NCBI GenBank assembly: GCA_016839445.1
Contig: JAEOUG010000046.1
Span: 1-58,791 of the forward strand
Origin: Candidatus Thorarchaeota archaeon
GTDB taxonomy: Archaea > Asgardarchaeota > Thorarchaeia > Thorarchaeales > Thorarchaeaceae
Direction: 5' to 3'
DNA length: 58,791 bases
Position numbers and translations under genes: made by a program. Shown piece by piece: positions 16,212 through 24,616 of this stretch (the stretch's first letter is position 1; each line of letters opens with the position of its first letter). The notes beneath the pieces were generated by a model. It was given only the letters and a program-made list of their open reading frames with translations. It was not told the origin of the DNA and made no database searches.

Positions 16212-17981
16212 ATGCCAAGAAACAGATACCTAGTACTCATTCTGGGGCTTCTACTGATGATGTCTGGTGTCACTCTTGCTGCAGGCACTCAGAACTCTTT
16301 TGGTGCAGTCGCAGTCACAGAGGTTGACTTCCAGGCAGCTGATGGATCGTGGATACACTCAACACTTCAACGACCCACATACGCTACCGATACTAATCCT
16401 CTACCAGGCGTCGTGGTGATCCATGGTTCGCTCCAGAACAAAGAGTGGCTCATGGCCTTTGGAATCGAGCTCTCAAGGAGAGGGTTCGTGGTACTTACAA
16501 TCGATGCAAACGGCCATGGGAATTCTGACCCTGGTGGCGGAAGTGGAACTGCTGCTCTTGATTACATCGCATCACTGGATTTCGTTGATGATACACAGAT
16601 TGGCCTGATAGGTCACAGCATGGGAGGAGGAATATCCTTGAGGGCCATGGATGAGTCACCTGTGCTAGTCAGGTCGCTCATACTCGTGGGCGCAGGCTTC
16701 TGGGAGATGCCAGCCTATGTCCCGAACACACTTGTTGCTGTGGGGAGCTTTGATTCGCTGTCGTCGTATCCTGCGAATCTCACGTTGCTTGAACCTTACT
16801 TCAATGCGACAGGCATTGAGGTTGGAGTCGTCTACGGATCCTTCGCAAACAACACTGCGAGGAAAATCATCACTCCTCCTACAAACCACCTCTTCGAGAC
16901 GATCGACGCCACCATTGTCAGCGAGAGCGTCGAGTGGATGAAAGATAGCCTGAAGGGAGGACTCGAGGACGAACATTGGATTCCCAGGGGCAATCTTGTG
17001 TATCAGTTCTGGCTAGTAGGGGGACTCCTCTCTCTACTCGGTGTGATACTAACGGCTTTTCCTCTGATTGCGATTCTTCTCAATCAGCCTGTCTTCTCGA
17101 GCCTGAAGGGCAGTCCGAAGGAAGGTGGCAGGGTCAGCAACGGAAAGCTCCTCGTAAACGGAGGAATCTACGGTATCGTTGGAGCAGGGACTTTCTTTCC
17201 GTTTCTCATTATAGGAACATTACTTGGCTTCTTCATCCCGTTTCCACAGAGCAATGGCCTTCCAGTGATGGCCTGGATGCTTGGGAGCGGCTTGCTCTCG
17301 GCATTGATCCTTTCACTATTGCTGAGGAGGCAAGCTAACAACCACGAACGAGGCCAGATTGAGGCAGGGGCCCTAATAGACAGCCCAGAATCGGGCTATG
17401 ATGGCCTGCGTGGAGTGCTTGGCATCACAGGAGGGTTCAATGACTGGTTCTCGAAATTCCTCAGGACATTCCTTCTCTCTATGGTGATTGTCCTCTGGCT
17501 CTATAGCTGGACTCTTGTGGCCGATGTCTTGTTTGCTCTCGATTTCAGAGTGTTCCTGCCCGGACTTCATGACCTGACAGTCATGCAGTTCGCAATGACG
17601 CCTCTGTACTTCGTCATCTTCCTTGTCTACTTCTTGGTGGAGGGAGGATGGTTCACCTCAGTGATGCTCACTGCAGAGAAGGAAACGTGGACCAAGACGC
17701 AGGTTTTGTGGACTCTCAAGGCCATGTTCATCAAGGTCTTGCCCTACCTGATTCTCATAGCTGTTGAGTATGGCGGAGGCCTCCTTGCAGGACGAGCCGT
17801 TGTGCCGGGGATGATTGGATATTCATGGCTGTTCTTCTATGCCTTCGCTCCCTGGTTTGCAGTGGCGACAGTGTTCACGATGTTCGGGTACAGGTTAACA
17901 GGGAACCGTTGGCTTGGAGCCATAATGAATGCGCTCCTCTGTGCGTGGCTGCTTGCATCAATCCTCTCCTTCAGAGGATAG
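16212..17981 (+). CDS. membrane-anchored alpha/beta hydrolase
   Basis: This 589-residue protein has a signal-like hydrophobic N terminus (about residues 5-24). An extracellular alpha/beta hydrolase domain of about 230 residues follows, with VVVIHGSLQNKEW (oxyanion strand) and the nucleophile elbow GLIGHSMGGG at about residues 135-144. A final membrane domain has about eight hydrophobic helices. The catalytic His may be the one in PPTNHLFE (about residue 222). It is probably a surface esterase, lipase or peptidase tethered to the membrane. It stands alone with its own 180-base upstream gap; the substrate is unknown. Confidence 0.8.
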   Translation: MPRNRYLVLILGLLLMMSGVTLAAGTQNSFGAVAVTEVDFQAADGSWIHSTLQRPTYATDTNPLPGVVVIHGSLQNKEWLMAFGIELSRRGFVVLTIDANGHGNSDPGGGSGTAALDYIASLDFVDDTQIGLIGHSMGGGISLRAMDESPVLVRSLILVGAGFWEMPAYVPNTLVAVGSFDSLSSYPANLTLLEPYFNATGIEVGVVYGSFANNTARKIITPPTNHLFETIDATIVSESVEWMKDSLKGGLEDEHWIPRGNLVYQFWLVGGLLSLLGVILTAFPLIAILLNQPVFSSLKGSPKEGGRVSNGKLLVNGGIYGIVGAGTFFPFLIIGTLLGFFIPFPQSNGLPVMAWMLGSGLLSALILSLLLRRQANNHERGQIEAGALIDSPESGYDGLRGVLGITGGFNDWFSKFLRTFLLSMVIVLWLYSWTLVADVLFALDFRVFLPGLHDLTVMQFAMTPLYFVIFLVYFLVEGGWFTSVMLTAEKETWTKTQVLWTLKAMFIKVLPYLILIAVEYGGGLLAGRAVVPGMIGYSWLFFYAFAPWFAVATVFTMFGYRLTGNRWLGAIMNALLCAWLLASILSFRG

Positions 17982-18035
17982 TGCTCAGGGGGAGAGCCAC
18001 GAAGATTGGCTCTCCTCTCACAGGAACAAGACTCC

Positions 18036-18926
18036 TCACTCAGGCCGACGAGTGAAAAGCCATTCGATGAGACCAGTGCCCTCTCCATCGATCTCATCGC
18101 AGGTATGAACGGCCATCTCCTCGAAGAGCTCGGTTGCTCCTCCAGAGAACTTGCGAGCGAAGCGAACATAGCTTGTCGGAGAGATCATCTTTGATCTAAG
18201 CGTGAACGTGCGACCTCGGGAGTCCTTGACTGTTGTCAGGGCAGCGACTGGGATACCTGCTTCATCGTACTCCGTTTCCAGCTCGACCGAGTCAATTGCA
18301 GCATGCCCTTCCCTTGAGCTTATGCCGCCAGAGGAGTGTGGTTTTCCATCAACCATATCGCGTCGAAGGCCAATTGACAGCTCTTCGAATTGCGCATGAA
18401 GTGCGTACCAGCTCTCAATATGCCAGTCCCGGGTGCCCCAGCTCTTGTCCCTCTCACCTAGACCTCTGAATTCCATAACTCGCCCGTCACGGAGCTGGAT
18501 TGTGCCATATGGACTTCCTGACTGCTCGAAATGCCCGGCCCAAGAGGTTCCACTTCCACCCCCGAAGTCATACGCAGCGAACCTTCCTGGCCATTTGATG
18601 TCAGCGCGGAACCCCTCCCGCTCGTAGCATATTCTCCACTCCTTCAAGGGTGCAATGAGCTCATAGGATAGGATGCCGTCGGACAGAGATTCCTGGAAGT
18701 CATCAGGAATCGGACCTGTTGGTTCCCTGAAGTAGACTTCCTTCTCACCGTTGTAGAAGAGCGCGAAGACGAACTCCCGCATTGACGCGTTCGGGAGAAG
18801 GCCAATTGTGGAGAACCCGGACACACCGGTCTCGACATCAACCCAATTGAAGTAGTAGCTCTCACGCCAGTCCTTCCTCTCGGATGGGGCGTGAGCGTAC
18901 TCGTCCTCTTCAGTCATTCCGGCCAT
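18036..18926 (-). CDS. lipocalin-like protein (DUF7064/7065, CrtC-like)
   Basis: This 296-residue soluble protein opens with acidic residues, then WRESYYFNWVDVETGVSGFSTIGLLPN, and later has FGGGSGTSWAGHFEQSG, MEFRGLGERDKSWGTRDW and YALHAQFEEL. The DxSWGxRDW-type block and the repeated beta-strand pattern suggest the hydroxyneurosporene-synthase (CrtC)-like double-lipocalin fold. That fold tends to bind hydrophobic molecules. No enzyme activity is assigned. The gene follows the unknown 394-residue gene by 14 bases, so they form an operon divergent from the split dikinase. Confidence 0.6.
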   Translation of the reverse strand: MAGMTEEDEYAHAPSERKDWRESYYFNWVDVETGVSGFSTIGLLPNASMREFVFALFYNGEKEVYFREPTGPIPDDFQESLSDGILSYELIAPLKEWRICYEREGFRADIKWPGRFAAYDFGGGSGTSWAGHFEQSGSPYGTIQLRDGRVMEFRGLGERDKSWGTRDWHIESWYALHAQFEELSIGLRRDMVDGKPHSSGGISSREGHAAIDSVELETEYDEAGIPVAALTTVKDSRGRTFTLRSKMISPTSYVRFARKFSGGATELFEEMAVHTCDEIDGEGTGLIEWLFTRRPE

Positions 18927-18940
18927 CTTACGACCACCGA

Positions 18941-20125
18941 CTACTCTGGAAGTAAGTAAAGGGTTGGGTCCTCTTCCATCTCTTCGTCAAATCTCCCGAA
19001 GCGTATGAAGGCGGGATCAGCATCGTTGTCCATGAAGAAGGGTATGTGCTCATCAACGATATCGGGCGAAAGCTTCCAGTCGATCTTGTCGGTTATGCCG
19101 ACCTGATCGGTATAGCGGGCGAAGCACTTCCAGTATGCCTCTGCGCCGGCAATCATCAGAGTTCGCTTGTCCCATTGGGCGAACTTCATGTAGAGCTCTG
19201 CCTGAGCTGCATCAGCGGCCTCTGCATAAGCGGACAACTCATCGAGGCCAAGAGGGACCACCTTCTGCCCACGTTTGCAGAAGACACATGCCTTGGTGAC
19301 AAGTCTCGAATAGTCGCCGGGTTCAACGTTCATCGTTCCAATGTCATTGAATGTGGCAGTTGCATCCCTTATCGTCATTGCCACTCCGAGGGTGGACGTA
19401 GGCAGTTTTGCCTCTGTGTCAGACCATGGGAGCCAAAGGTGCTCCTTGCCATCGTGGAGATGCGTATACTCAGACACAACAAGGATCTCGTTCTCTCCAG
19501 CGGGATAAGGCCCGTGATCAATGATCTTGGCCCGTGCCTCACACTCGTCCATAAAGGCGTAGAGGTCAACTGAGCCGACCGCACGTCGCATCTTCTTCAC
19601 CTGATCCTCTGTCACAGGCTCGAGATTGTCATGGAGCCATCGGAGTGTGTCCTCCTCAAAGGCAAGATTCACGGCGCCTGATGATGCAACAGTGGACTTG
19701 CCAGAGCTGAAGTAGTGAGTGGCCAGATCGTACCACTTCTCAAGAAGCCACTTCCACTCCTCTTGACGTTCATTAGGCTCTTTTGACGGGTCACCATCAC
19801 ACTTGTTGAAGATGATGCCCATTCTCGCTAGGCTGTAGTACAGCCACTGGTATGTGATTGAGAGGGCATGGATTTCCGAGAGCAACGTCTTGCTTCTGCG
19901 AGCGAGCTCCTGAGGGGAGATTCTGTCCCAGACCTCCTTCATCACCTCGTACTGCTTGTCATAGGTTTGATAGAATCCCACTGAGATGTATTCGTTCACC
20001 GGAAAGAGCTTGGACTCCAGAAGACCTCTTTCGGCCAGAATGTCTGAGAAGACCCACGAGAGGTGAGTCAGTTGCTCATTGAGTTCCTTCCTTTCCACTT
20101 GAATAGCCTCCGTGTAGCTGGGCAA
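18941..20125 (-). CDS. unknown 394-residue protein, possible dikinase partner
   Basis: I do not recognise this soluble, largely helical, acidic protein. It has many Trp and Tyr residues, an N-terminal helical half (about residues 1-160), a single CVFCKRG (CxxC) motif near residue 280 and a conserved-looking ending with MDNDADPAFIRFGRFDEE. The start is TTG at 20125. It heads a two-gene operon with the lipocalin-like gene and is divergent from the phosphohistidine and ATP-grasp genes across about 120 bases. From position alone it could be the missing acceptor-substrate subunit of that split dikinase. Confidence 0.7.
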   Translation of the reverse strand: MPSYTEAIQVERKELNEQLTHLSWVFSDILAERGLLESKLFPVNEYISVGFYQTYDKQYEVMKEVWDRISPQELARRSKTLLSEIHALSITYQWLYYSLARMGIIFNKCDGDPSKEPNERQEEWKWLLEKWYDLATHYFSSGKSTVASSGAVNLAFEEDTLRWLHDNLEPVTEDQVKKMRRAVGSVDLYAFMDECEARAKIIDHGPYPAGENEILVVSEYTHLHDGKEHLWLPWSDTEAKLPTSTLGVAMTIRDATATFNDIGTMNVEPGDYSRLVTKACVFCKRGQKVVPLGLDELSAYAEAADAAQAELYMKFAQWDKRTLMIAGAEAYWKCFARYTDQVGITDKIDWKLSPDIVDEHIPFFMDNDADPAFIRFGRFDEEMEEDPTLYLLPE

Positions 20126-20155
20126 GCGGCGAAGAGATGCACGAACGTGTGCTCG

Positions 20156-20200
20156 TATTAAGTCTATTCGGTCACCGGAGTTTGACAGCAGCCTTATATC
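20156..20200. promoter_or_regulatory. divergent promoter of the dikinase module
   Basis: Two TATA-like boxes lie back to back. TATTAAGT at 20156-20163 reads ACTTAATA on the minus strand, 30 bases before the 394-residue gene. CTTATATC near 20192-20199 on the plus strand lies about 50 bases before the phosphohistidine gene. Shared control of both operons is plausible. Confidence 0.5.
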
Positions 20201-20246
20201 GAGAGGACCCGCGTTCGACGAGAGTCAGTCTTGGTGAGTGGCCACT

Positions 20247-20600
20247 ATGAAGAAGGTCGGAGAAGGCCTAATCTCCCTCAGAATCAGCGCTCAAGGAGAG
20301 CTCCGTTACATAAAGTCAATCCAAGAGGTTGTAGACCTCTGGAAAGAGGGAGCTGAGGGGAAGATTGTACTTGTCGATGATGCAGGAACCACAACACTCT
20401 CACCAATACTGCCAAAGCTTGCTGGGGTGGTCTGCACGTCAGGGGCACTTGGGTCCCACCTTGCCATCGTAACAAGGGAGTTCGAGATACCTGCACTGAT
20501 GGGCACTCAACTCGACGATCCACTGCAGCTCCACGGCAAGCAGGTCAGGATTGAGCCAGAAGAGGGAACAAGCGGCATACTTCTCGCTGATGACACCTGA
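20247..20600 (+). CDS. stand-alone PEP-utilizing mobile (phosphohistidine) domain
   Basis: This protein of about 117 residues is almost only the swivelling His domain of PEP synthase/PPDK-type enzymes. The family block appears as LAGVVCTSGALGSHLAIVTRE followed by FEIPALMGT. The phosphorylatable His is H74 counted from GTG 20238, or H71 from ATG 20247. The GGTGA at 20233-20237 favours the ATG at 20247. In the family this His carries phosphate between the ATP-grasp site and an acceptor site. The gene overlaps the next one by 11 bases, so the two are translationally coupled. Confidence 0.85.
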   Translation: MKKVGEGLISLRISAQGELRYIKSIQEVVDLWKEGAEGKIVLVDDAGTTTLSPILPKLAGVVCTSGALGSHLAIVTREFEIPALMGTQLDDPLQLHGKQVRIEPEEGTSGILLADDT

Positions 20601-21570
20601 GGCGCAAAACATGTTTCGTGAGAAGACTGTATCTTTCCTTGAGGATATACGATTAGACGACATTCAACGCTTCGGCGGCAAAGCAGTGAACACCTCAAGA
20701 CTTCTCCAAGGCGGATTCAAGGTGCCTTCAGGGTTCTCCATCTCAGCCGAATGCTTCGATGAGTTCACTCAGGGGAGTCCCGTGCGTGCATACATTGAAC
20801 GACTTGACCGTACAGACGACCTAGAAGAAATGCTTCAGGCAGCCATTGAGCTCGAGCAAGTCGCGAGCGATTATGAGCTCCCTCCAGACCTTGAGAAGCA
20901 GATACTGGATGCGGTATCTCTGCTTGAGAGGCGTGTTGGCGGCACTGTTTCTGGGTATGCAGTGAGATCATCAGCCACCGTTGAAGATGGGAGCAGCTTC
21001 TCATTCGCAGGGCAGGCGGAGACACATCTCTGCGTGAGAGATCATGAGGCAATCCTCCAGTCGGTGAAGAGTGTGTGGCTGTCAGCTCTCACTCCAAGAG
21101 CAGTGCTCTACCTCAAGAGCAAGGGAGTGCCGCCAAGCCAGGTCAGGATGAGTGTCATCGTCCAACAGATGATTCCAGCTGACATCTCTGGCGTGCTCTT
21201 CACAGCTAATGTTGTCACAGGAGAGAGGAAGCAAGCTCTGGTTGAGGCCATCCATGGACTGGGAGAACCACTTGTGGGAGGGAAGGTCACCCCGGACACA
21301 TACATACTGGACAAAGAGACACTCGATATAGTGGAGGAGCGCATCGGAAAGACTGACACAATGCTGATTGCAGGAGAGCATGGCTCATCCGAAGTTCCAC
21401 TGCCAGACTCTCTGCGCGGCGAACCGGTTCTCGATCATGCCCGCCTCCGGTTACTTCTGGACACAGGTCTGAAGATAGAGGAGATGATGGGGTATCCTCA
21501 GGACATCGAATGGTGTATTCACGAGAATCGTCTGGTTATACTTCAGTCCCGGCCGATTACTACATTGTAG
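20590..21570 (+). CDS. stand-alone PEP synthase-type ATP-grasp domain
   Basis: The product of about 326 residues equals the N-terminal nucleotide-binding domain of PEP synthase/PPDK/rifampicin phosphotransferase. It has FGGKAVNTSRLLQGGFKVPSGF, the triphosphate loop GYAVRSSATVEDGSSFSFAGQ, QQMIPADISGVLFTANV and the closing block DIEWCIHENRLVILQSRPI. It would split ATP to phosphorylate the His domain encoded just upstream. There is no PEP/pyruvate TIM barrel and no His domain in this chain, which is why I call it split. The start is the ATG at 20590, overlapping the upstream stop. Confidence 0.88.
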   Translation: MTPEAQNMFREKTVSFLEDIRLDDIQRFGGKAVNTSRLLQGGFKVPSGFSISAECFDEFTQGSPVRAYIERLDRTDDLEEMLQAAIELEQVASDYELPPDLEKQILDAVSLLERRVGGTVSGYAVRSSATVEDGSSFSFAGQAETHLCVRDHEAILQSVKSVWLSALTPRAVLYLKSKGVPPSQVRMSVIVQQMIPADISGVLFTANVVTGERKQALVEAIHGLGEPLVGGKVTPDTYILDKETLDIVEERIGKTDTMLIAGEHGSSEVPLPDSLRGEPVLDHARLRLLLDTGLKIEEMMGYPQDIEWCIHENRLVILQSRPITTL

Positions 21571-21577
21571 TCACAAT

Positions 21578-21835
21578 CTAGCCTGGAAAGACCTGGATTG
21601 CGTTCTCGGGGCACGCAGACACGCACTTCATGCAGCCTGTACACTTGGATAGCCAGATTGCATCAACCTTCCAGATCTCTGGGTTGTGGGGATCGGGATG
21701 CTCGTCCTCAATGGTGGGGTGCATCAAGAAAACTGCGGGATCGCAAACGAAGAGGCACTTCCTGCACTCACGTGGGTCGATCTTCGCATTGGTGTGACAG
21801 ATTGAGTGATCAATCACAATCCTTGTCTTGCCCAT
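21578..21835 (-). CDS. small ferredoxin-like 4Fe-4S protein
   Basis: This 85-residue protein has DPRECRKCLFVCDP near the N terminus and a C-terminal CTGCMKCVSACPE 4Fe-4S motif, so one or two clusters are possible. The GTG frame start at 21847 lies inside a GGTGA site; the ATG at 21835 is the likelier start. It is the second gene of an operon with the larger ferredoxin-type protein, separated by 12 bases, and probably passes electrons to or from it. It is convergent with the dikinase genes. Confidence 0.82.
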   Translation of the reverse strand: MGKTRIVIDHSICHTNAKIDPRECRKCLFVCDPAVFLMHPTIEDEHPDPHNPEIWKVDAIWLSKCTGCMKCVSACPENAIQVFPG

Positions 21836-21847
21836 TAGAATCACCAC

Positions 21848-22717
21848 TCAGTACTTCCCGGCCTGACCCGGGACCTCCTCTCGGGGAACGAGTGTCAAAG
21901 CATCATGCTTGCAGGCGTGGCGGCAGACTCCGCATCCGAAGCACTTGTTCAGGTCGACAATGACCCGCCCAACAGAGGGCAGTAACCGCAGTGCGTTGAA
22001 TTGACATGTCTTGACGCAGGCACCACATCCCTGGCAGTTGTCGATGTTGATGTCAATCACGTACTCCCCCTTGTAGACAGTCTTGAGGCCGAAGTCGTTC
22101 CTGAGCCTAAGACCACCACACTCGGGACTCTCACATGAACAGATGGCATTGATGTAGGGCACTGGCTGGAACCAGACGGATGCCACGTATCCCTTCTTAT
22201 TGTGCCTCTCAAGCGCCTCTATTGCTTCCTCGCGGTCGAGGCGATACTTGACGCCCTCTGGAATGTACCGCGTGTGCTTTTCAATAACCTCAGAGAGCTG
22301 GCCGAAGTTGATGCACACGGCATCCTTCACTCCTCTCTGCATGTACCTGCATACGCAGTAGTTCTGGATTATAGGCTCTGCTGCAAGATTGCCAAGGATG
22401 TGCTGTGCGTCTTCTAGGGGAAGGACCTGACCGAAGTGGCCGTCTGCCCGGACAGGGTTTCGATTCTTCTTCTCGCTGTGGATCTGATTCTCTACAGCCC
22501 ATCGAATCACCCTGCCAATGATTGGCATCTTCATCTTATAGCCAAGGCCAATTGAGTTGAAACCCATTATCTTCCTGATGAACATGGTCTCCATGTTCTT
22601 CCACTGCTCTTCTAGATACTCACTGGCGTTGTACTCGTCGGCAAGCTCGTTACTGTAGAGACGAGCGTTATTGTACCACTTTCCACCGTCACCGTGTTTG
22701 AAGCACCACTCGCACAT
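21848..22717 (-). CDS. di-cluster 4Fe-4S protein
   Basis: This protein of about 289 residues begins MCEWCFKHGDGGKWY. It has a central NYCVCRYMQRGVKDAVC segment and CSCESPECGGLRL. The C-terminal bacterial-ferredoxin pair is CQGCGACVKTCQ and CFGCGVCRHACK, each suited to a 4Fe-4S cluster. The extra cysteines may hold further clusters. This layout recurs in archaeal proteins beside methyltransferase and corrinoid genes, but the partner here is unknown. Start is set at ATG 22717 after a GGTG site. A TATA box (GTCTTAAATATC) lies near 22763-22774. Confidence 0.8.
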   Translation of the reverse strand: MCEWCFKHGDGGKWYNNARLYSNELADEYNASEYLEEQWKNMETMFIRKIMGFNSIGLGYKMKMPIIGRVIRWAVENQIHSEKKNRNPVRADGHFGQVLPLEDAQHILGNLAAEPIIQNYCVCRYMQRGVKDAVCINFGQLSEVIEKHTRYIPEGVKYRLDREEAIEALERHNKKGYVASVWFQPVPYINAICSCESPECGGLRLRNDFGLKTVYKGEYVIDINIDNCQGCGACVKTCQFNALRLLPSVGRVIVDLNKCFGCGVCRHACKHDALTLVPREEVPGQAGKY

Positions 22718-22888
22718 CTGAGGCACCAGGCAGTTGTTCTTGATGCTATAGACTTGACTTGCGATATTTAAGACTCCCTACGACGTGGCTCGACGCGGAA
22801 TGCGCGAACCAGTGAGCAGCGGCACTTGTGGGCCTTTTATTGTACCCCAACGTTATACGATTGGTCTATACCGTGGTGGTATCCTACA

Positions 22889-23581
22889 ATGCAAATCGTA
22901 ATTGACATGACAACTACTGCAAACATCGCCACTATCATAGTGTCTGCAGTGTTGTCTGTATACCTGTTCAGTCTCTGGCGTCGCCAAGAGAACCCCCTTC
23001 TCACAGACCTGCCTCTCATGTTTGGAATAACTTTCATGACTCAGGCAGTCAACAATCTGATACTGATTCTTCCAGCTATGAACATCATCGAGGCAAGCCT
23101 CATCCTGTTCAGATTCAGGTCGCTCGTCATCATCGGAACAGCTTTTCCAATGCTTGTCGTGCTTGTCACAATCTGGCTTCCAAGATTCAAGAAGCATCAC
23201 AGCAAGATCATTGGTGCACTTGCGGTCTACTGGACTGCCGTGGCCCTTCTGGCGCCCAATGACCAAGTCATCATGATGATGCATCTACCTGTAATCGCAG
23301 CCCTAACCATTGGCATGATAGTCACGTTCTCAATCACGTGGAAAACGGGCAGACTGAAAGAGGTCAGGAGCGGGTTAATTGTCATCTCGTTTCTGTTCGG
23401 ACTAGTCGGCCAGGCGGCAAAAGTGCCCCTGATGAACATGGGCCTGGATGTTCTTGGCCACCTGAACATTGCCATCGTCACAATCTTAGCCACACTCGGG
23501 TTGGCCAATCCGTGGTACCGGAGAGGAGCATCAGCTTCCGACACTGCCCCAGAACACGCCGTAGCTACAGTAGCTGGCTAG
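22889..23581 (+). CDS. seven-helix membrane protein, unknown
   Basis: This 230-residue protein has seven hydrophobic segments of about 20 residues each, beginning near residue 8, and a short Ala-rich C-terminal tail. No transporter or enzyme motif was found. I use the ATG at 22889, since the earlier start adds an aromatic-rich stretch with no support. It may be cotranscribed with the CPBP protease, which starts 12 bases after its stop. The topology resembles the membrane protein at 2489-3106. Confidence 0.65.
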   Translation: MQIVIDMTTTANIATIIVSAVLSVYLFSLWRRQENPLLTDLPLMFGITFMTQAVNNLILILPAMNIIEASLILFRFRSLVIIGTAFPMLVVLVTIWLPRFKKHHSKIIGALAVYWTAVALLAPNDQVIMMMHLPVIAALTIGMIVTFSITWKTGRLKEVRSGLIVISFLFGLVGQAAKVPLMNMGLDVLGHLNIAIVTILATLGLANPWYRRGASASDTAPEHAVATVAG

Positions 23582-23593
23582 GAGCGCTGAGAG

Positions 23594-24523
23594 ATGACAG
23601 CACTTGACGTCCAAGCAGAGAAGAAGGAAACCTTGGACCAGTCAGCTCCACTGCTGACGAGGATGAGGCTTCTCCCCCTCGCAGCCCTTCTGATTGCTGT
23701 GGCCGTTGTCTGGCGCCAGGTAGACATCTTCATCCTTGGGTTAGGCGATACGTGGATGAACATCTTGCCAAACAAGCTGTTCACTCTGTTAATCATGCTA
23801 GGCATCTTTTGGTACTTCAGAAGGAACGAGATTGGCCCCGTCCTGGGAATCACTCGAGAGAATCTCAGAGCACAGGTACTGCTAGGAATCGTCGTAGGTC
23901 TCCTGATGTATCTCGTGATGGACGCGCTGCCCGTCATAGTCTATGGATTGCTCTTGGATACCTCATACCCACTCGAGTTGCATATCGTTGCCGCAAACAT
24001 GCTCTGGTATCAGTTTCTCTTCTTCCTCTGTAACGGATTTTTGGAGGAAGGTCTCTTCAGAGGAATGCTGCAGAACGGGCTTAGGGAGTACGTGACTCCG
24101 AATCGGGCAATCCTTCTCTCAGCCATGATCTTCGGAGTCTACCATGTCTGTTGGCCGATTCTGAAGATCTTCACGGGCGGTTTCAGCATAGGAGAGACTG
24201 CGGGGATGCTCATCTTCTCGGGCATTGCAGGCGGAATCTTTGGAGTCTACTATGAGAAGTTCAGCTCAAGAAGGAGCCTCATGGGACCAATAGCGGCGCA
24301 TACTCTCATCAACTTCTTCAATGAAAACTTCAAGATAGGTCCTGAGGCTGTCACTCAGGGACCGGACTTCACCTTCGGGAGTCCTGCGCTCTTGGGAACG
24401 ATGGCTGTGATCTTTCTCGTCTTCGCCGCAGTTCTGATTGTCGCGTTCTGGAAGCTACGTATCGAGAGAATCCAAGAGAGATGGAATGGACTCTTCGTAC
24501 GCGGTGGAAGTGATTCAGAGTAG
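23594..24523 (+). CDS. CPBP-family intramembrane metalloprotease
   Basis: This 309-residue polytopic membrane protein carries the three CAAX-protease/bacteriocin-processing (ABI) motifs. They are EEGLFRGML (about residues 152-160), FGVYHVCW (about residues 179-186) and AHTLINFF (about residues 234-241). These Glu and His residues bind the catalytic metal in the membrane. Such enzymes cleave prenylated or transmembrane substrates; the target here is unknown. A hairpin follows the stop. Confidence 0.88.
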   Translation: MTALDVQAEKKETLDQSAPLLTRMRLLPLAALLIAVAVVWRQVDIFILGLGDTWMNILPNKLFTLLIMLGIFWYFRRNEIGPVLGITRENLRAQVLLGIVVGLLMYLVMDALPVIVYGLLLDTSYPLELHIVAANMLWYQFLFFLCNGFLEEGLFRGMLQNGLREYVTPNRAILLSAMIFGVYHVCWPILKIFTGGFSIGETAGMLIFSGIAGGIFGVYYEKFSSRRSLMGPIAAHTLINFFNENFKIGPEAVTQGPDFTFGSPALLGTMAVIFLVFAAVLIVAFWKLRIERIQERWNGLFVRGGSDSE

Positions 24524-24529
24524 TCGCAT

Positions 24530-24555
24530 CTGACGGGGAATTCAGACCCCGTCAG
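24530..24555 (+). terminator. hairpin terminator after the CPBP gene
   Basis: CTGACGGGG (24530-24538) and CCCCGTCAG (24547-24555) form a perfect 9-bp GC-rich stem with an 8-base loop just after the stop codon. A clear T-run is missing. Confidence 0.55.
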
Positions 24556-24616
24556 ACCTAGACTTCGCTACGTAAGGGTTATCTCTGCAAGCGGAGAGGC
24601 TTCCATCTGTGGGAGC

